A stretch of 64,000 nt of DNA, from positions 16,330-80,329 of the forward strand of contig WJME01000125.1 in assembly GCA_014728115.1 (NCBI GenBank). The letters run 5' to 3'. Position numbers and translations under genes: made by a program. Below, one piece after another: positions 50,807-59,763 of this stretch (position 1 is its first letter; each line of letters begins with the position of its first letter). The notes under the pieces are model-generated. The model saw only the letters and a program-made list of their open reading frames with translations, was not told the origin of the DNA and did not search any database. Source of the stretch: Candidatus Zhuqueibacterota bacterium. Its GTDB lineage: Bacteria > Zhuqueibacterota > Zhuqueibacteria > Residuimicrobiales > Oceaniaggregativiventaceae.

Positions 50807-51550
50807 ATGGACAAATATGAGGTTGAAAAAAAGAAATGGGATGAAAAATCCGAGCACATGCTGGCTATGCAAAGAGATTGGAAACGCGAGCAAACCTATG
50901 ATACCGTGTTTCAGCGCAAACACAAGCTCATACCGATCTATCGCTTTTTCGACCGCATCGGGGAACCCGGTATTCAGGTGTTGGATTATGGCGCCGGTGC
51001 CGGATGGACGGCTTTGCTGTTTTCTTCCAAAGCAGAATCTGTTCAGGCGTTCGATATTTCGACCAAACGCATTCATGTTTTGAATCGATATATCGAGCAA
51101 AATCATTTGCAAAATCTCAAAACCATTGTCGCCAATGGCGAAGAATTGCCCTATGCAGATGAGACCTTTGATTATGTATTCGGACACGCTATCCTCCACC
51201 ACCTCACACTCGATGAATGCCTGCCGGAAATCGCTCGTATCCTCAAGCCCGGCGGACGGGCTGCCTTTTGTGAACCCATGGCTCATAATCCACTCGTCAA
51301 TGCGTATCGGTTCGTCAAACATCACTATGTCGAAAAATACCTGGGCACGGATCATCCTTTCAGGCTCGAGGAAAAAATTACATTTGAAAAATATTTTTAC
51401 CATGTCGATTTTGTAAAAGGAGTGTTTTTCCGGGAAAAGAACAAAATGCTTTTTTATCTAAACGATGTTTTATTGCGTGTGCCTTTTATATCACGTTATG
51501 CAAGCTATATGACGATACTATTGGAAAAAGAAAACGAGATCGGACACTAG
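50807..51550 (+). CDS. Class I SAM-dependent methyltransferase
   Basis: 247 residues. Motif I VLDYGAGAGWTALLF, then QAFDISTKRI (acidic loop), ANGEELPYADETFDYVFGHA (motifs II-III) and EIARILKPGGRAAFCEP (motif IV-V region) give the usual Methyltransf_11 pattern. The C-terminal ~75 residues carry a hydrophobic stretch (LNDVLLRVPFISRYASYMTI), so the substrate may be a lipid or quinone-type molecule, though this is a guess. It has no adjacent gene on the same strand within 240 bases on either side. Confidence 0.88.
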   Translation: MDKYEVEKKKWDEKSEHMLAMQRDWKREQTYDTVFQRKHKLIPIYRFFDRIGEPGIQVLDYGAGAGWTALLFSSKAESVQAFDISTKRIHVLNRYIEQNHLQNLKTIVANGEELPYADETFDYVFGHAILHHLTLDECLPEIARILKPGGRAAFCEPMAHNPLVNAYRFVKHHYVEKYLGTDHPFRLEEKITFEKYFYHVDFVKGVFFREKNKMLFYLNDVLLRVPFISRYASYMTILLEKENEIGH

Positions 51551-52061
51551 ATATCCCTGGATCGCTTGACAGTACCGATTCCATTGTTTTCGAACTTGCG
51601 CAAGGCTGGCAGGAGGGACTCTTGCTCATCAAATCTGTTGAATAGCACTCTTGTCCAAAATAGACAAAAACGATAAACGCAGAGGACTCGAAGAAAATGC
51701 AAAGGTCGCAGAGGAAAGAAAAACGCAAAAACCAAAAGCCAGAATGCATCAGTTATCCGGTAACCTGACTCTACTATTAAAACGTTTTGGCTAATTAAAT
51801 TATTTAAAAACAGCACACTCTAAAAAGTGGGTTTAATGATGCGAGTGATACAAGATTGTCGGAATTTTGTCTTGCTCTGCGTCCTCTTTTTTTGCCATTG
51901 CGATCTCTGCGTTCCAGGTTCCGTGAAACCGTTGGAAAATGGGACCTGTTTTTGATAATTTTGCTTTGGATAATATAAACCGTGTATTACAAGAGAAAAT
52001 ATGGCTATACACATTTATTTTGGACAGCAGTGGTTGAATAGATTTCCGAGTAGAGGTGAAT
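51551..52061. repeat. 511-base gene-free stretch with inverted dispersed-repeat fragments
   Basis: No gene is supported. A CGCAGAGGA...GTCGCAGAGGAAAG fragment at about 51678-51720 is mirrored on the other strand by GCGTCCTC...GCGATCTCTGCGTTCC at about 51879-51916. Both belong to the CGCAGAG/CGCAAAG family also seen at 36436-36466. The region must contain the sialidase promoter. I see nothing else in it. Confidence 0.5.
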
Positions 52062-53729
52062 ATGAGAAATTTTGCTCTTTGTCTGATTGCTCTCTTGATA
52101 CTTTCCTGCAACCGGCTGGATCCCGACCTCAGGGCAACGGTGCGGCATTGGCAAATCCCTGTCCTGAAAAACAAACCGTATAATGCCCTGCTCCGCGTCG
52201 ATCTCACCATTCCATCCGGCAGCGAGCCAAAAGCATTACAGTCCATCGAACTCTCTTTGGATGGGTCCGATGATCTCAAGGATTTACAGGCACTGCAATT
52301 ATGGTACCTGGGCCAGGATTCCACATTGAATGATTTTTACACTGCCCAGCCACTGGAAGAAAGAATGAATCCTGGAAAAACAACAAGCCTTGCCGTCCGG
52401 AAAAAACTCTCCTCCGGAAATCACTATTTTCTTCTTACCGCTACCTTGTCTGAGCAGGCTAATTTACATCATGGCATCCGTGCCAGCTGTTTGCGATTGG
52501 TGCTCGAGGATGATTCGGTTGTTCTGCCCAGGGGATCATCCCCGATACGTCAGCGTATCGGCGTCGCCGTTCGCCAGCATATGGATGATAATGTGCATAC
52601 CTATCGCATTCCCGGACTGGCCACAACCAACAAAGGGACGCTGCTGGCGATCTATGATGTCAGGCGTAACAGCTCCCGTGATCTGCAGGGGGATATCGAT
52701 ATCGGTCTCTCACGCAGCATTGACAAGGGCAACTCCTGGGAACGCATGCGTATTATCCTCGATCAGGACGCGTGGGGCGGACTGCCGGAAAAATTCAATG
52801 GTGTCAGCGATGCCTGTATTCTCATCGATGACAATTCAGACAAGATTTTCGTTGCCGGTCTGTGGATGCATGGTGTGTTGGATACGGCAGGCCACTGGAT
52901 CGAGGGACTCACCCGCGAAAGCGAGGCATGGGAACACCAGTGGAGACGCCGCGGCTCACAACCCGGCGTCGATGTCAAACAAACCTCACAGTTTATCATG
53001 ACCCTCTCTGTCGATGACGGCTTGAATTGGGATGAACCGGTCAACCTCACGTCGATGGGCAAACGTCCGGAATGGTGGCTTTGGGCTCCTGCTCCCGGTC
53101 ATGGCATCACCATGGATGACGGCACGCTGGTCATGCCCACGCAGGGCCGCGACAGCCTGGGCACGCCTTTTTCCAATATCACCTATAGCCGTGACAGGGG
53201 AGAGACCTGGACCACCAGCAATCCCGCTTTTTCCGGGACTACAGAGAATATGGTTGTGCAGCTTTCTGATGGTCGGCTGATGATCAACTGCCGGGCCAAT
53301 GCCAATCGCAATAACCTTTCCGATGACAATGGCCGTGCCATCGCAACGACCGATGATATGGGACAAACCTGGCAAGAACACCCCACTTCATTCAACGCGC
53401 TCATCGAACCCACCTGCATGGCATCCCTGCACAAACATGTCTATTATGAAAATGGCACGGAAAAACAGATTCTGCTGTTTTCCAATCCCAACTCCAAGAG
53501 TGGCCGTCACCATCTCACGATCAAGGTCAGCTTTGACGACGGCATGACCTGGCCGCGGGACTATTGGTTGTTGCTGGATGAAGGCAAGAGCCGTGGCTAT
53601 TCCTGCTTGACGTCCATCGACGAACAAACGATCGGTATCCTTTACGAAGGCAGCCAGGCGGATATGACCTTTGAGAGCATTCCATTGTCAGAGTTGGTGG
53701 GCAAGGATGAAAGCAACCGGCAGGAATAG
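52062..53729 (+). CDS. Lipoprotein sialidase (GH33-type)
   Basis: 555 residues from the ATG at 52062 (GAGG 5 bases before); an in-frame GTG lies two codons earlier. Signal peptide with lipobox LILSC, so it is anchored in a membrane. Residues ~20-165 are a beta-sandwich like the N-terminal domain of bacterial sialidases. The catalytic propeller starts with HTYRIPGLATT, the R-I-P motif, and has five Asp-boxes: SIDKGNSW, SVDDGLNW, SRDRGETW, TDDMGQTW and SFDDGMTW. ALIEPTCMASL may hold the catalytic Glu, and RGYSCLTSI the family's Tyr region. It would release sialic acids from host- or microbe-derived glycans. First gene of the 52-55 kb group. Confidence 0.92.
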   Translation: MRNFALCLIALLILSCNRLDPDLRATVRHWQIPVLKNKPYNALLRVDLTIPSGSEPKALQSIELSLDGSDDLKDLQALQLWYLGQDSTLNDFYTAQPLEERMNPGKTTSLAVRKKLSSGNHYFLLTATLSEQANLHHGIRASCLRLVLEDDSVVLPRGSSPIRQRIGVAVRQHMDDNVHTYRIPGLATTNKGTLLAIYDVRRNSSRDLQGDIDIGLSRSIDKGNSWERMRIILDQDAWGGLPEKFNGVSDACILIDDNSDKIFVAGLWMHGVLDTAGHWIEGLTRESEAWEHQWRRRGSQPGVDVKQTSQFIMTLSVDDGLNWDEPVNLTSMGKRPEWWLWAPAPGHGITMDDGTLVMPTQGRDSLGTPFSNITYSRDRGETWTTSNPAFSGTTENMVVQLSDGRLMINCRANANRNNLSDDNGRAIATTDDMGQTWQEHPTSFNALIEPTCMASLHKHVYYENGTEKQILLFSNPNSKSGRHHLTIKVSFDDGMTWPRDYWLLLDEGKSRGYSCLTSIDEQTIGILYEGSQADMTFESIPLSELVGKDESNRQE

Positions 53730-53858
53730 AGAGCATGGGGCAGAAGGCATAGAGGGATAGGGCAGAGGGCATAGAGCATGGGGCAGAGAGCAAAGGGCAT
53801 AGAGCATAGAGCATTGGGCAGAGAGCATGGAGCAGAGTATAGAGCAAAGAGTAAAGGG
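53729..53858. repeat. Tandem 7-bp repeat array, xRGRGCA type
   Basis: About 18 heptamers (GAGAGCA, TGGGGCA, TAGAGCA, GAGGGCA and similar) run from the last base of the sialidase stop codon, with a single one-base slip near 53750. The last three units are degenerate. It lies between the sialidase and the DUF4846 gene. Confidence 0.85.
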
Positions 53859-53950
53859 AGAATGCAAAATTATTTGATGCGAGTAAAAGACCGTTGTCGA
53901 TTGAATCGTGAATTTTGAATGAATAATGCGGTCCCCAATGGGGTGTTTTG

Positions 53951-54793
53951 ATGAAAAAAATAGTTCCTTTGCTGGGCTTGCTGATTTTGGGTCCTAGCGT
54001 TTGGGCGGCGGATTATGGCTGGTTGCAGGAGGGGCATCCGCGCAAGACGATCGCCTCGCAGATTCCTGTGCCCGTGGGATATGAACGAGTGCGAGTTAAA
54101 ACAGGTTCTTTCCAGGAGTGGTTGAGGTTGCTGCCGCTCAAATCCAAAGCGAGTCCTGTTTACCTCTATGACGGACGCAAAAAGCACAACCAGGACGCGC
54201 ATTATGCGGTGGTGGAGATCGATGTGGGACCCCGGGATATCCAGCAATGTGCCGATGCCGTGATCCGGTTGCGGGCTGAATATCTGTGGGACCGGCAACG
54301 CTATGAGGATATTCATTTCAATTTTACCAGCGGGGATACCTCTTTTTACCTGAACTGGCGCCAGGGTATCCGTCCCCGGGTACAGGGCAACCGGGTTAGC
54401 TGGGCTCAGACAGCGTCTCCGGATTCCGGTTATGCATCCTTTCGGGACTATGTACATACCACCTGCATTTATGCGGGCAGCTATTCACTGGCGCAGGAGT
54501 TGAAAAAGATTTCCGATCCGATTGATCTTCAGATCGGTGATGTCTTCATTCGTGGAGGATTTCCGGGACATGCAGTGCTGGTGGTCGATATCGCAGTGCA
54601 CCCTGAAACCGGACATAAAGCCTTTTTGCTGCTGCAGAGCTATATGCCGGCCCAGGATATGCATATTTTGCAAAATCCTGGTGATGATTTTCCAGATTCA
54701 CCATGGTATCTTTTGGATGCGTCTGGTAACGTGCTATATACACCAGAGTGGTCATTCAAATGGAATGAATTGAAACGATTTTATGGCGAATGA
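53951..54793 (+). CDS. Exported DUF4846-family protein
   Basis: 280 residues; the ATG at 53951 is preferred over a TTG just before it. Signal peptide KIVPLLGLLILGPSVWA. The sequence fits the DUF4846 family along its whole length: GWLQEGHPRKTIASQIPVPV, ERVRVKTGSFQEWLRLLPLK, YAVVEIDVGPRDIQQCADAV and ADGYASF-type SGYASFRDYVHTTCIYAGSY, then QIGDVFIRGGFPGHAVLVVD and YMPAQDMHILQNPGD. The late G-D-V-F-I...G-H-A-V-L segment recalls the His region of NlpC/P60-like peptidases, but no catalytic Cys is confirmed. Function unknown. Confidence 0.8.
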   Translation: MKKIVPLLGLLILGPSVWAADYGWLQEGHPRKTIASQIPVPVGYERVRVKTGSFQEWLRLLPLKSKASPVYLYDGRKKHNQDAHYAVVEIDVGPRDIQQCADAVIRLRAEYLWDRQRYEDIHFNFTSGDTSFYLNWRQGIRPRVQGNRVSWAQTASPDSGYASFRDYVHTTCIYAGSYSLAQELKKISDPIDLQIGDVFIRGGFPGHAVLVVDIAVHPETGHKAFLLLQSYMPAQDMHILQNPGDDFPDSPWYLLDASGNVLYTPEWSFKWNELKRFYGE

Positions 54794-55096
54794 GCCGGAA
54801 CCGCGAATGAATGCAATCAGGGTACACCAAGAACACGAATGGACACAAAGAGAAAAAGCAACCATCCAAATGGTACAATTGATCCTCTTGTTTTGAACCC
54901 GAGATGATCCCGGTTTAGATCATTTTGGACAACGATATTGCCTTGATATTTTTATCACCTTTTTTTGTTCTGTTTTATTCGTTATTTTATAATTTACTGA
55001 CATCTGACATCTGACATCTGACATCTGACATCTGACATTTGACGTGATAACCATCGATCCACATAAAATCTTGATCTATTCGAAAGGATGTACAAC
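54794..55096. repeat. 303-base gene-free stretch with repeat fragment and tandem array
   Basis: Holds a degenerate GAATGAACGC-type fragment (54799-54850), an AT-rich stretch, and the GACATCT array described separately (54999-55040). The second sulfatase start follows, with AAAGGA before it. No gene is seen. Confidence 0.55.
54999..55040. repeat. Tandem 7-bp repeat array, GACATCT
   Basis: Six head-to-tail heptamers: five exact copies of GACATCT and a last GACATTT. It lies 57 bases before the sulfatase start codon. Confidence 0.95.
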
Positions 55097-56644
55097 ATGA
55101 CGGTTTCGAGACGCGACTTTATACGGCTGGCTGCCGGTTCTATGGCTGCTTTGGGTTTATCGGGATCACTTGCCTGCCGGAAAATGCGTTCCCAACCCAA
55201 TATCGTGCTGATTTATGCCGATGATTTGGGGTATGGAGATGTCAGCTGTTACGGGGCTAATACCTTTTCCACGCCGAACATCGATCGCCTCGCCGGTGAG
55301 GGACTGCGTTTCACGAATGCACATGCTTCTTCGGCCACGTGCACCCCTTCGCGGTATTCGCTTCTCACCGGTGAATATGCCTGGCGTCGCAGGGGTACCG
55401 GCATTGCACGAGGCGATGCGGCAGCCATTATTACGCCTGATCGTATCACATTGCCGGATGTGTTGCAGCAAGCCGGCTATACCACCGGTGTGGTAGGCAA
55501 ATGGCACCTGGGCCTGGGGCCGCAAGGCGGTGCGGATTGGAATGGGGCAATCAAGCCGGGTCCCCTGGAGATTGGGTTCGACTATTGTTTTCTCATCCCT
55601 GCAACAGGAGACAGGGTTCCCTGTGTGTATGTAGAGAACCATCGGGTGGTCGGACTCGATCCGTCCGATCCCATCAAAGTCAGTTTTCGTGAGCCGATTC
55701 TGGAAGAGCCGACCGGCAAAGAGCATCCCGAACTGCTCAAGGTGCATCCCAGTCACGGCCACAATCAAACCATAATCAATGGCATCAGCCGAATTGGATA
55801 CATGAGCGGCGGAAAATCCGCCCGATGGGTCGATGAGGATATGGCAGATGTGATTACCGAAAAAGCAGTCGAGTTTATCAGAGAGCACAGAGACGATCCG
55901 TTTTTTCTGTATTTTTCCACCCACGATATACACGTTCCCCGTGTACCCCATTCTCGTTTTATTGGCAAGAGTGGACATGGTGCTCGTGGGGATGCCATCC
56001 TGCAATTCGACTGGTGTGTGGGACAAATTATCGAGACGCTGAATGCGCACAATCTGAGTGAAAATACCCTGGTGATCCTGACCAGCGATAATGGTCCGGT
56101 CGTCGATGATGGCTATCACGATCAGGCGGTAGAATTGTTGGGTCACCACAAGCCGGCAGGTCCGTTGCGGGGCGGCAAATACAGTGCCTTTGATGCCGGC
56201 ACTCGTGTACCGTTTATCATACGGTGGTCCGGCCGGGTAGAACCGGGAATCTCTGATGCACTTGCCAGTCAACTGGATCTGTTTGCTTCGCTGGCCAGTC
56301 TGACCGGACAGTCTCTTACAGAGGGAGCTGCTCCGGACAGTTTCGATCAATTGCCCGTTCTCCTTGGAAAATCAGATCAGGATCGTGCTTATGTTGTCGA
56401 GCATGCAGCATCTGGTGCCCTCTCTTTGATCAAGGACAACTGGAAGCTCATTGAGCCGCATGACGGTCCCAAAATAAATTCCAACACCAACATCGAATTG
56501 GGTCATGATCCCGAGCCACAGCTCTATCATCTGGAAACGGATCTCGGCGAGCGCCATAATGTGGCTCAAGAATTTCCGGACAAAACTGAGGAACTGATGG
56601 CTCTATTGGAAACGATCAAAACCGCCGCACAGACCCGTACATGA
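55097..56644 (+). CDS. Tat-exported arylsulfatase-type sulfatase (second)
   Basis: 515 residues from the ATG at 55097 (AGGA 8-9 bases before); an ATG three codons earlier overlaps its own ribosome site. MTVSRRDFIRLAAGSMAALG is a Tat signal, again followed by a Cys. QPNIVLIYADDLGYGDVSCY supplies the Ca-binding Asp pair, SSATCTPSRYSLLTGEYAWR holds the formylglycine motif with Cys82, and VVGKWHLGLG and ILTSDNGPVVDDG complete the site. It is not a recent duplicate of the 39-41 kb sulfatase: the C-terminal beta domain is missing and loops differ. Likely removes sulfate from glycans alongside the sialidase. Confidence 0.93.
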   Translation: MTVSRRDFIRLAAGSMAALGLSGSLACRKMRSQPNIVLIYADDLGYGDVSCYGANTFSTPNIDRLAGEGLRFTNAHASSATCTPSRYSLLTGEYAWRRRGTGIARGDAAAIITPDRITLPDVLQQAGYTTGVVGKWHLGLGPQGGADWNGAIKPGPLEIGFDYCFLIPATGDRVPCVYVENHRVVGLDPSDPIKVSFREPILEEPTGKEHPELLKVHPSHGHNQTIINGISRIGYMSGGKSARWVDEDMADVITEKAVEFIREHRDDPFFLYFSTHDIHVPRVPHSRFIGKSGHGARGDAILQFDWCVGQIIETLNAHNLSENTLVILTSDNGPVVDDGYHDQAVELLGHHKPAGPLRGGKYSAFDAGTRVPFIIRWSGRVEPGISDALASQLDLFASLASLTGQSLTEGAAPDSFDQLPVLLGKSDQDRAYVVEHAASGALSLIKDNWKLIEPHDGPKINSNTNIELGHDPEPQLYHLETDLGERHNVAQEFPDKTEELMALLETIKTAAQTRT

Positions 56645-56665
56645 TCCCAGAAACAATCCAAGGCA

Positions 56666-56700
56666 TACCCCCGAAAATGTCTATGACAAATCCGGGGGTA
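56666..56700. repeat. Inverted repeat between convergent sulfatase and cysteine synthase genes
   Basis: TACCCCCG (56666-56673) and CGGGGGTA (56693-56700) can form an 8-bp hairpin with a 19-base loop, 21 bases past the sulfatase stop. No T-run follows on either strand, so a terminator role is uncertain. Confidence 0.5.
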
Positions 56701-56785
56701 AAGATTAACCATAGAGAATAAAATTGGGGATGTGGTTCTGTTTTTTTTATGTCCATTCGTGATGTGTGGACCCTATTGGCCGTCT

Positions 56786-57757
56786 CTACAATCCCGATTC
56801 CTTGTCAAAAACCCCTTCAAAGAGTGCGGTGGACAAATATCGTTCGCCGCTGTCTGGCAGAATCACCACGATGGTTTTGCCTTCATTCTCGGATTGTTGG
56901 CCCAGACGTACTGCAACCGCTGCAGCAGCGCCACAGGAAATACCGGTGAGAATGCCCTCTTCCTGAGCCAGACGACGCGAGAACTCTATGGCGTTTTCGC
57001 TGGATACCGTGGCCACGGTATCGACCAGATTCAGATCCAGGTTCTTGGGGATGAATCCGGCTCCAATGCCCTGGATCTTGTGCGGACCAGGTTGTAGCTC
57101 TTGTTTGGCCATGGTCTGCGAGATGACCGGGCTTTCTTCCGGTTCTACAGCCACAGATTCTATGGCTTTGCCCCGGGTCTCTTTGATATAGCGGGAAACC
57201 CCGGTAATTGTGCCCCCGGTACCGACACCTGCGACAAGTATATCCAGTTCGCCGTTTGTATCTTCCCAGATTTCCGGTCCCGTTGTCTCTTGATGAATCT
57301 TTGGGTTGGCAGCATTGTTGAATTGCTGTAACAGAATTCGATTTTCAGGATCTTCTTTGACGATTTCTTCTGCTTGGGATACGGCACCGCTCATTCCTTT
57401 GCTGCCTTCAGTGAGGACGATTTTGGCACCAAATATTTTCAATAATTTGCGTCGTTCTATACTCATGGTTTCCGGCATGGTGAGAATGAGTTTATAACCG
57501 CGTGCTGCAGCGACAAAGGCCAGGGCAATGCCTGTATTGCCGCTGGTGGGTTCGACTAGGGTTTGTCCTGGTTTCAGCAAGCCTTTTGCTTCAGCATCCC
57601 AAACCATAGAGGCACCTATGCGGCATTTAACAGAGTAGGCAGGATTGCGTCCCTCTATTTTTGCGAGGATAGTTGCTTTACCACCATCTGTAATACGATT
57701 CAATTTCACCAGAGGCGTTTTGCCAATGGAAAAACTGTTGTCTTTATAAATTCCCAT
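56786..57757 (-). CDS. cysK: Cysteine synthase A (O-acetylserine sulfhydrylase)
   Basis: 323 residues, matching CysK in length and sequence. [12 protein letters not shown] opens the fold, and [14 protein letters not shown] has the PLP Lys44. [20 protein letters not shown] is the substrate-binding T-S-G-N-T loop, [15 protein letters not shown] the phosphate-binding loop, and [11 protein letters not shown] the C-terminal motif. It makes cysteine from O-acetylserine and sulfide with PLP in the cytoplasm. Last gene of a three-gene operon, 18 bases after the OAH sulfhydrylase gene. No serine acetyltransferase gene is in view. CysK can also bind regulators such as CymR, which is of interest because the operon begins with an Rrf2 gene. 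Confidence 0.95.
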   Translation of the reverse strand: MGIYKDNSFSIGKTPLVKLNRITDGGKATILAKIEGRNPAYSVKCRIGASMVWDAEAKGLLKPGQTLVEPTSGNTGIALAFVAAARGYKLILTMPETMSIERRKLLKIFGAKIVLTEGSKGMSGAVSQAEEIVKEDPENRILLQQFNNAANPKIHQETTGPEIWEDTNGELDILVAGVGTGGTITGVSRYIKETRGKAIESVAVEPEESPVISQTMAKQELQPGPHKIQGIGAGFIPKNLDLNLVDTVATVSSENAIEFSRRLAQEEGILTGISCGAAAAVAVRLGQQSENEGKTIVVILPDSGERYLSTALFEGVFDKESGL

Positions 57758-57775
57758 ATCATGACTCCATTTGCA

Positions 57776-59062
57776 TTACAAAGAGTTGAGTGCCTGTTCC
57801 AGGTCGGCGATAATATCATCGATATTTTCAATGCCCACGGATAACCGGACCAACTCCGGTGCCAACCCGGCATCTTTTTGTTGCTGTTCGGACAATTGTG
57901 AATGTGTGGTGCTGGCCGGATGGATGGCCAAACTTTTTGCATCTCCTACATTGGCGAGATGTGAAAACAGGTGCAGCTGGTTGATGAATTTTTCCCCTGC
58001 TCGCGCTCCACCCTTGGTGCCAAACACCACCATCGCGCCGAATCCCTTTTTTAGGTATTTTTTGGCGGTCTCATACGAGGGATCGGACGTGAGTCCGGGA
58101 TAGCGTACCCATGCCACTTGTGGATGGCGTGAGAGATATTCTGCTACAGCCAGGGCATTTTGAGAATGCCGTTGCATGCGCAAGGGCAGGGTCTCGATGC
58201 CCTGCAAAAACATCCAGGCATTATCCGGCGAGATACAGGCTCCCAGATTGCGCAAAGGCACCAACCTCATTCTGAGAATAAACGCAAGAGGATTCAGCTC
58301 TCCCAGATCATGCGCATAACGGATATCATGATAGCTGGGATCAGGCTCATTATAAAGCGGGAATTTGGGATCGGTCCAGTCAAAATTCCCGGCATCCACT
58401 ACTATACCGCCGATACCGGCGCCGTGCCCGCCCATCCATTTCGTGAGAGAGTGGATGACAATGTTGGCGCCGTATTCGATTGGACGCAGTAAATAGGGGG
58501 TGGTAAATGTTGCATCCACCACCAGCGGGAGATGGTGTTTCTGTGCGACTTTGGCAATTTCTTCGAGGTCTGCCACATCCAAAACCGGGTTGCCGATGGT
58601 CTCGATAAAAATCAACTTTGTTTTTTCAGTCACTGCCCGGTCAATATCCTCTGCAGTTGGATTGACAAAATGAGTTTTGATATTGAACTGTGGATGAATG
58701 ACATCGAACATGGTGTATGTGCCACCGTAAAGGTTTTTTGCGCTGACGATCTCATCCCCGGCCTGGCAGATATTGATTACTGAATAGTGGATGGCCGACG
58801 TGCCCGATGCCAGTGCCAAAGCTGCCGCTCCGCCTTCCAGAGCTGCCACCCGTTTTTCGAGAATGTCATGAGTAGGATTCATCAGGCGGGTATAGATGTT
58901 TCCCAGTTCTTTCAGGGCAAACAGGTCTGCAGCATGTTGAGTATCTTTGAACACATAAGAGCTGGTACGATATACCGGAACACCTCTGGAAAGGGTTGTG
59001 GGGTCGGGTTCCTGCCCGGCGTGCAGGGCAAGTGTTTCCAGTTTGAAATTTTGATCGCTCAT
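57776..59062 (-). CDS. O-acetylhomoserine sulfhydrylase (MetY-type)
   Basis: 428 residues from the ATG at 59062, with GAGGA upstream; an earlier in-frame ATG lacks the family alignment. KLETLALHAGQEPDPTTLSR and GVPVYRTSSYVFKDTQHAAD are the usual start. ALASGTSAIHYSVINICQAG, IFIETIGNPVLDVADLEEIA and IVIHSLTKWMGGHGAGIGGI follow, the last carrying the PLP-bound Lys. The length, well above 380-400 residues, and the N-terminal pattern favour MetY-type OAH/OAS sulfhydrylase over cystathionine synthases. It would form homocysteine from O-acetylhomoserine and sulfide. 14 bases after the Rrf2 stop. Confidence 0.92.
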   Translation of the reverse strand: MSDQNFKLETLALHAGQEPDPTTLSRGVPVYRTSSYVFKDTQHAADLFALKELGNIYTRLMNPTHDILEKRVAALEGGAAALALASGTSAIHYSVINICQAGDEIVSAKNLYGGTYTMFDVIHPQFNIKTHFVNPTAEDIDRAVTEKTKLIFIETIGNPVLDVADLEEIAKVAQKHHLPLVVDATFTTPYLLRPIEYGANIVIHSLTKWMGGHGAGIGGIVVDAGNFDWTDPKFPLYNEPDPSYHDIRYAHDLGELNPLAFILRMRLVPLRNLGACISPDNAWMFLQGIETLPLRMQRHSQNALAVAEYLSRHPQVAWVRYPGLTSDPSYETAKKYLKKGFGAMVVFGTKGGARAGEKFINQLHLFSHLANVGDAKSLAIHPASTTHSQLSEQQQKDAGLAPELVRLSVGIENIDDIIADLEQALNSL

Positions 59063-59076
59063 AAGGCTCGGTCCTC

Positions 59077-59514
59077 TCAAATAATGTAATTAAATTCAGA
59101 ATTTTTTGTACGCAACTCGTCGATGCGACACATAATGTCGGCAAACGTCACACCAGCCAAAATAGTGGATATGGACTGATTCACGTTTGCCCAGATCTCC
59201 TGCAAAGCTTGTTCTTCGAATGAGGGATCGGATGTCCCGGCTTTGATCTCCAATGGTCCGGCTATACTCTGCAACACTTTGCCAACGGTTAAATCTGCCG
59301 GATCGCGAGACAAGAAAAATCCCCCCCCGATCCCTCGCTTGCTATCGACAAAGCCCGCCCTTTTCAAGAGTAACATGATCTGCTCGAGATAGGTCTCTGG
59401 GATTTTTTGACGGCGAGAAATCTCTGACAGTGGAGTTACGGTCTCGCTTTTTTGTCGGAATGCCAGATCCAGTAAAGCACGCAGCGCATAATCCGTTTTT
59501 CTGTTGATCTGCAA
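59077..59514 (-). CDS. Rrf2-family transcriptional regulator (CymR-like)
   Basis: 145 residues from a TTG start, with AAGGGG about 7 bases before; no ATG is available. NRKTDYALRALLDLAFRQ and TPLSEISRRQKIPETYLEQI form the winged helix, and GFVDSKRGIGGGFFLSRDP is the wing. A single Cys (IMCRIDE) is present, and the three-Cys cluster site of IscR is absent, so an Fe-S switch like IscR is unlikely. The gene heads the OAH sulfhydrylase-cysK operon; in Bacillus and Staphylococcus the Rrf2 member CymR represses sulfur genes with CysK as co-repressor. A similar role is inferred here from gene order. Confidence 0.85.
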   Translation of the reverse strand: MQINRKTDYALRALLDLAFRQKSETVTPLSEISRRQKIPETYLEQIMLLLKRAGFVDSKRGIGGGFFLSRDPADLTVGKVLQSIAGPLEIKAGTSDPSFEEQALQEIWANVNQSISTILAGVTFADIMCRIDELRTKNSEFNYII

Positions 59515-59531
59515 TCTCGTCCCCTTAAAAT

Positions 59532-59548
59532 ATGATTAACTTGATCAT
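59532..59548. promoter_or_regulatory. Candidate operator before the Rrf2 gene
   Basis: ATGAT (59532-59536) and ATCAT (59544-59548) are complementary halves around a 7-base spacer, 18-34 bases upstream of the TTG start in an AT-rich region. Short and therefore uncertain; an autoregulatory site would be expected here. Confidence 0.4.
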
Positions 59549-59703
59549 CTTTATAATAATTTAACTTTTTAAACACCAGAGTCAAGAGATTTATTCAATG
59601 TGGTTCATCCTTTTTCATGATTTTGGAATGTTATACTGTTGTTAAGCTTTTGTGATACATCGCATGACCTAATCACTTATCTTGCAAGTGACGACTAATC
59701 AAA

Positions 59704-59731
59704 AGAGTCGACTCGGCACCGAGTTGACTCT
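59704..59731 (+). promoter_or_regulatory. Hairpin in the leader of the lipoprotein gene
   Basis: AGAGTCGACTCGG (59704-59716) pairs with CCGAGTTGACTCT (59719-59731), 13 pairs with one G-T, with only two bases between the arms. It lies 32 bases before the start codon, and the GAGG ribosome site follows it. Possible transcript-stabilising or control element; a terminator is unlikely because no T-run follows. Confidence 0.55.
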
Positions 59732-59763
59732 AAGGCTAATTATTCAAACTTTCGAGGTGAGTT

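Noticed and set aside
54999..55040. CRISPR array
   Set aside because: Units are 7 bases head to tail without spacers, and no cas genes are present.
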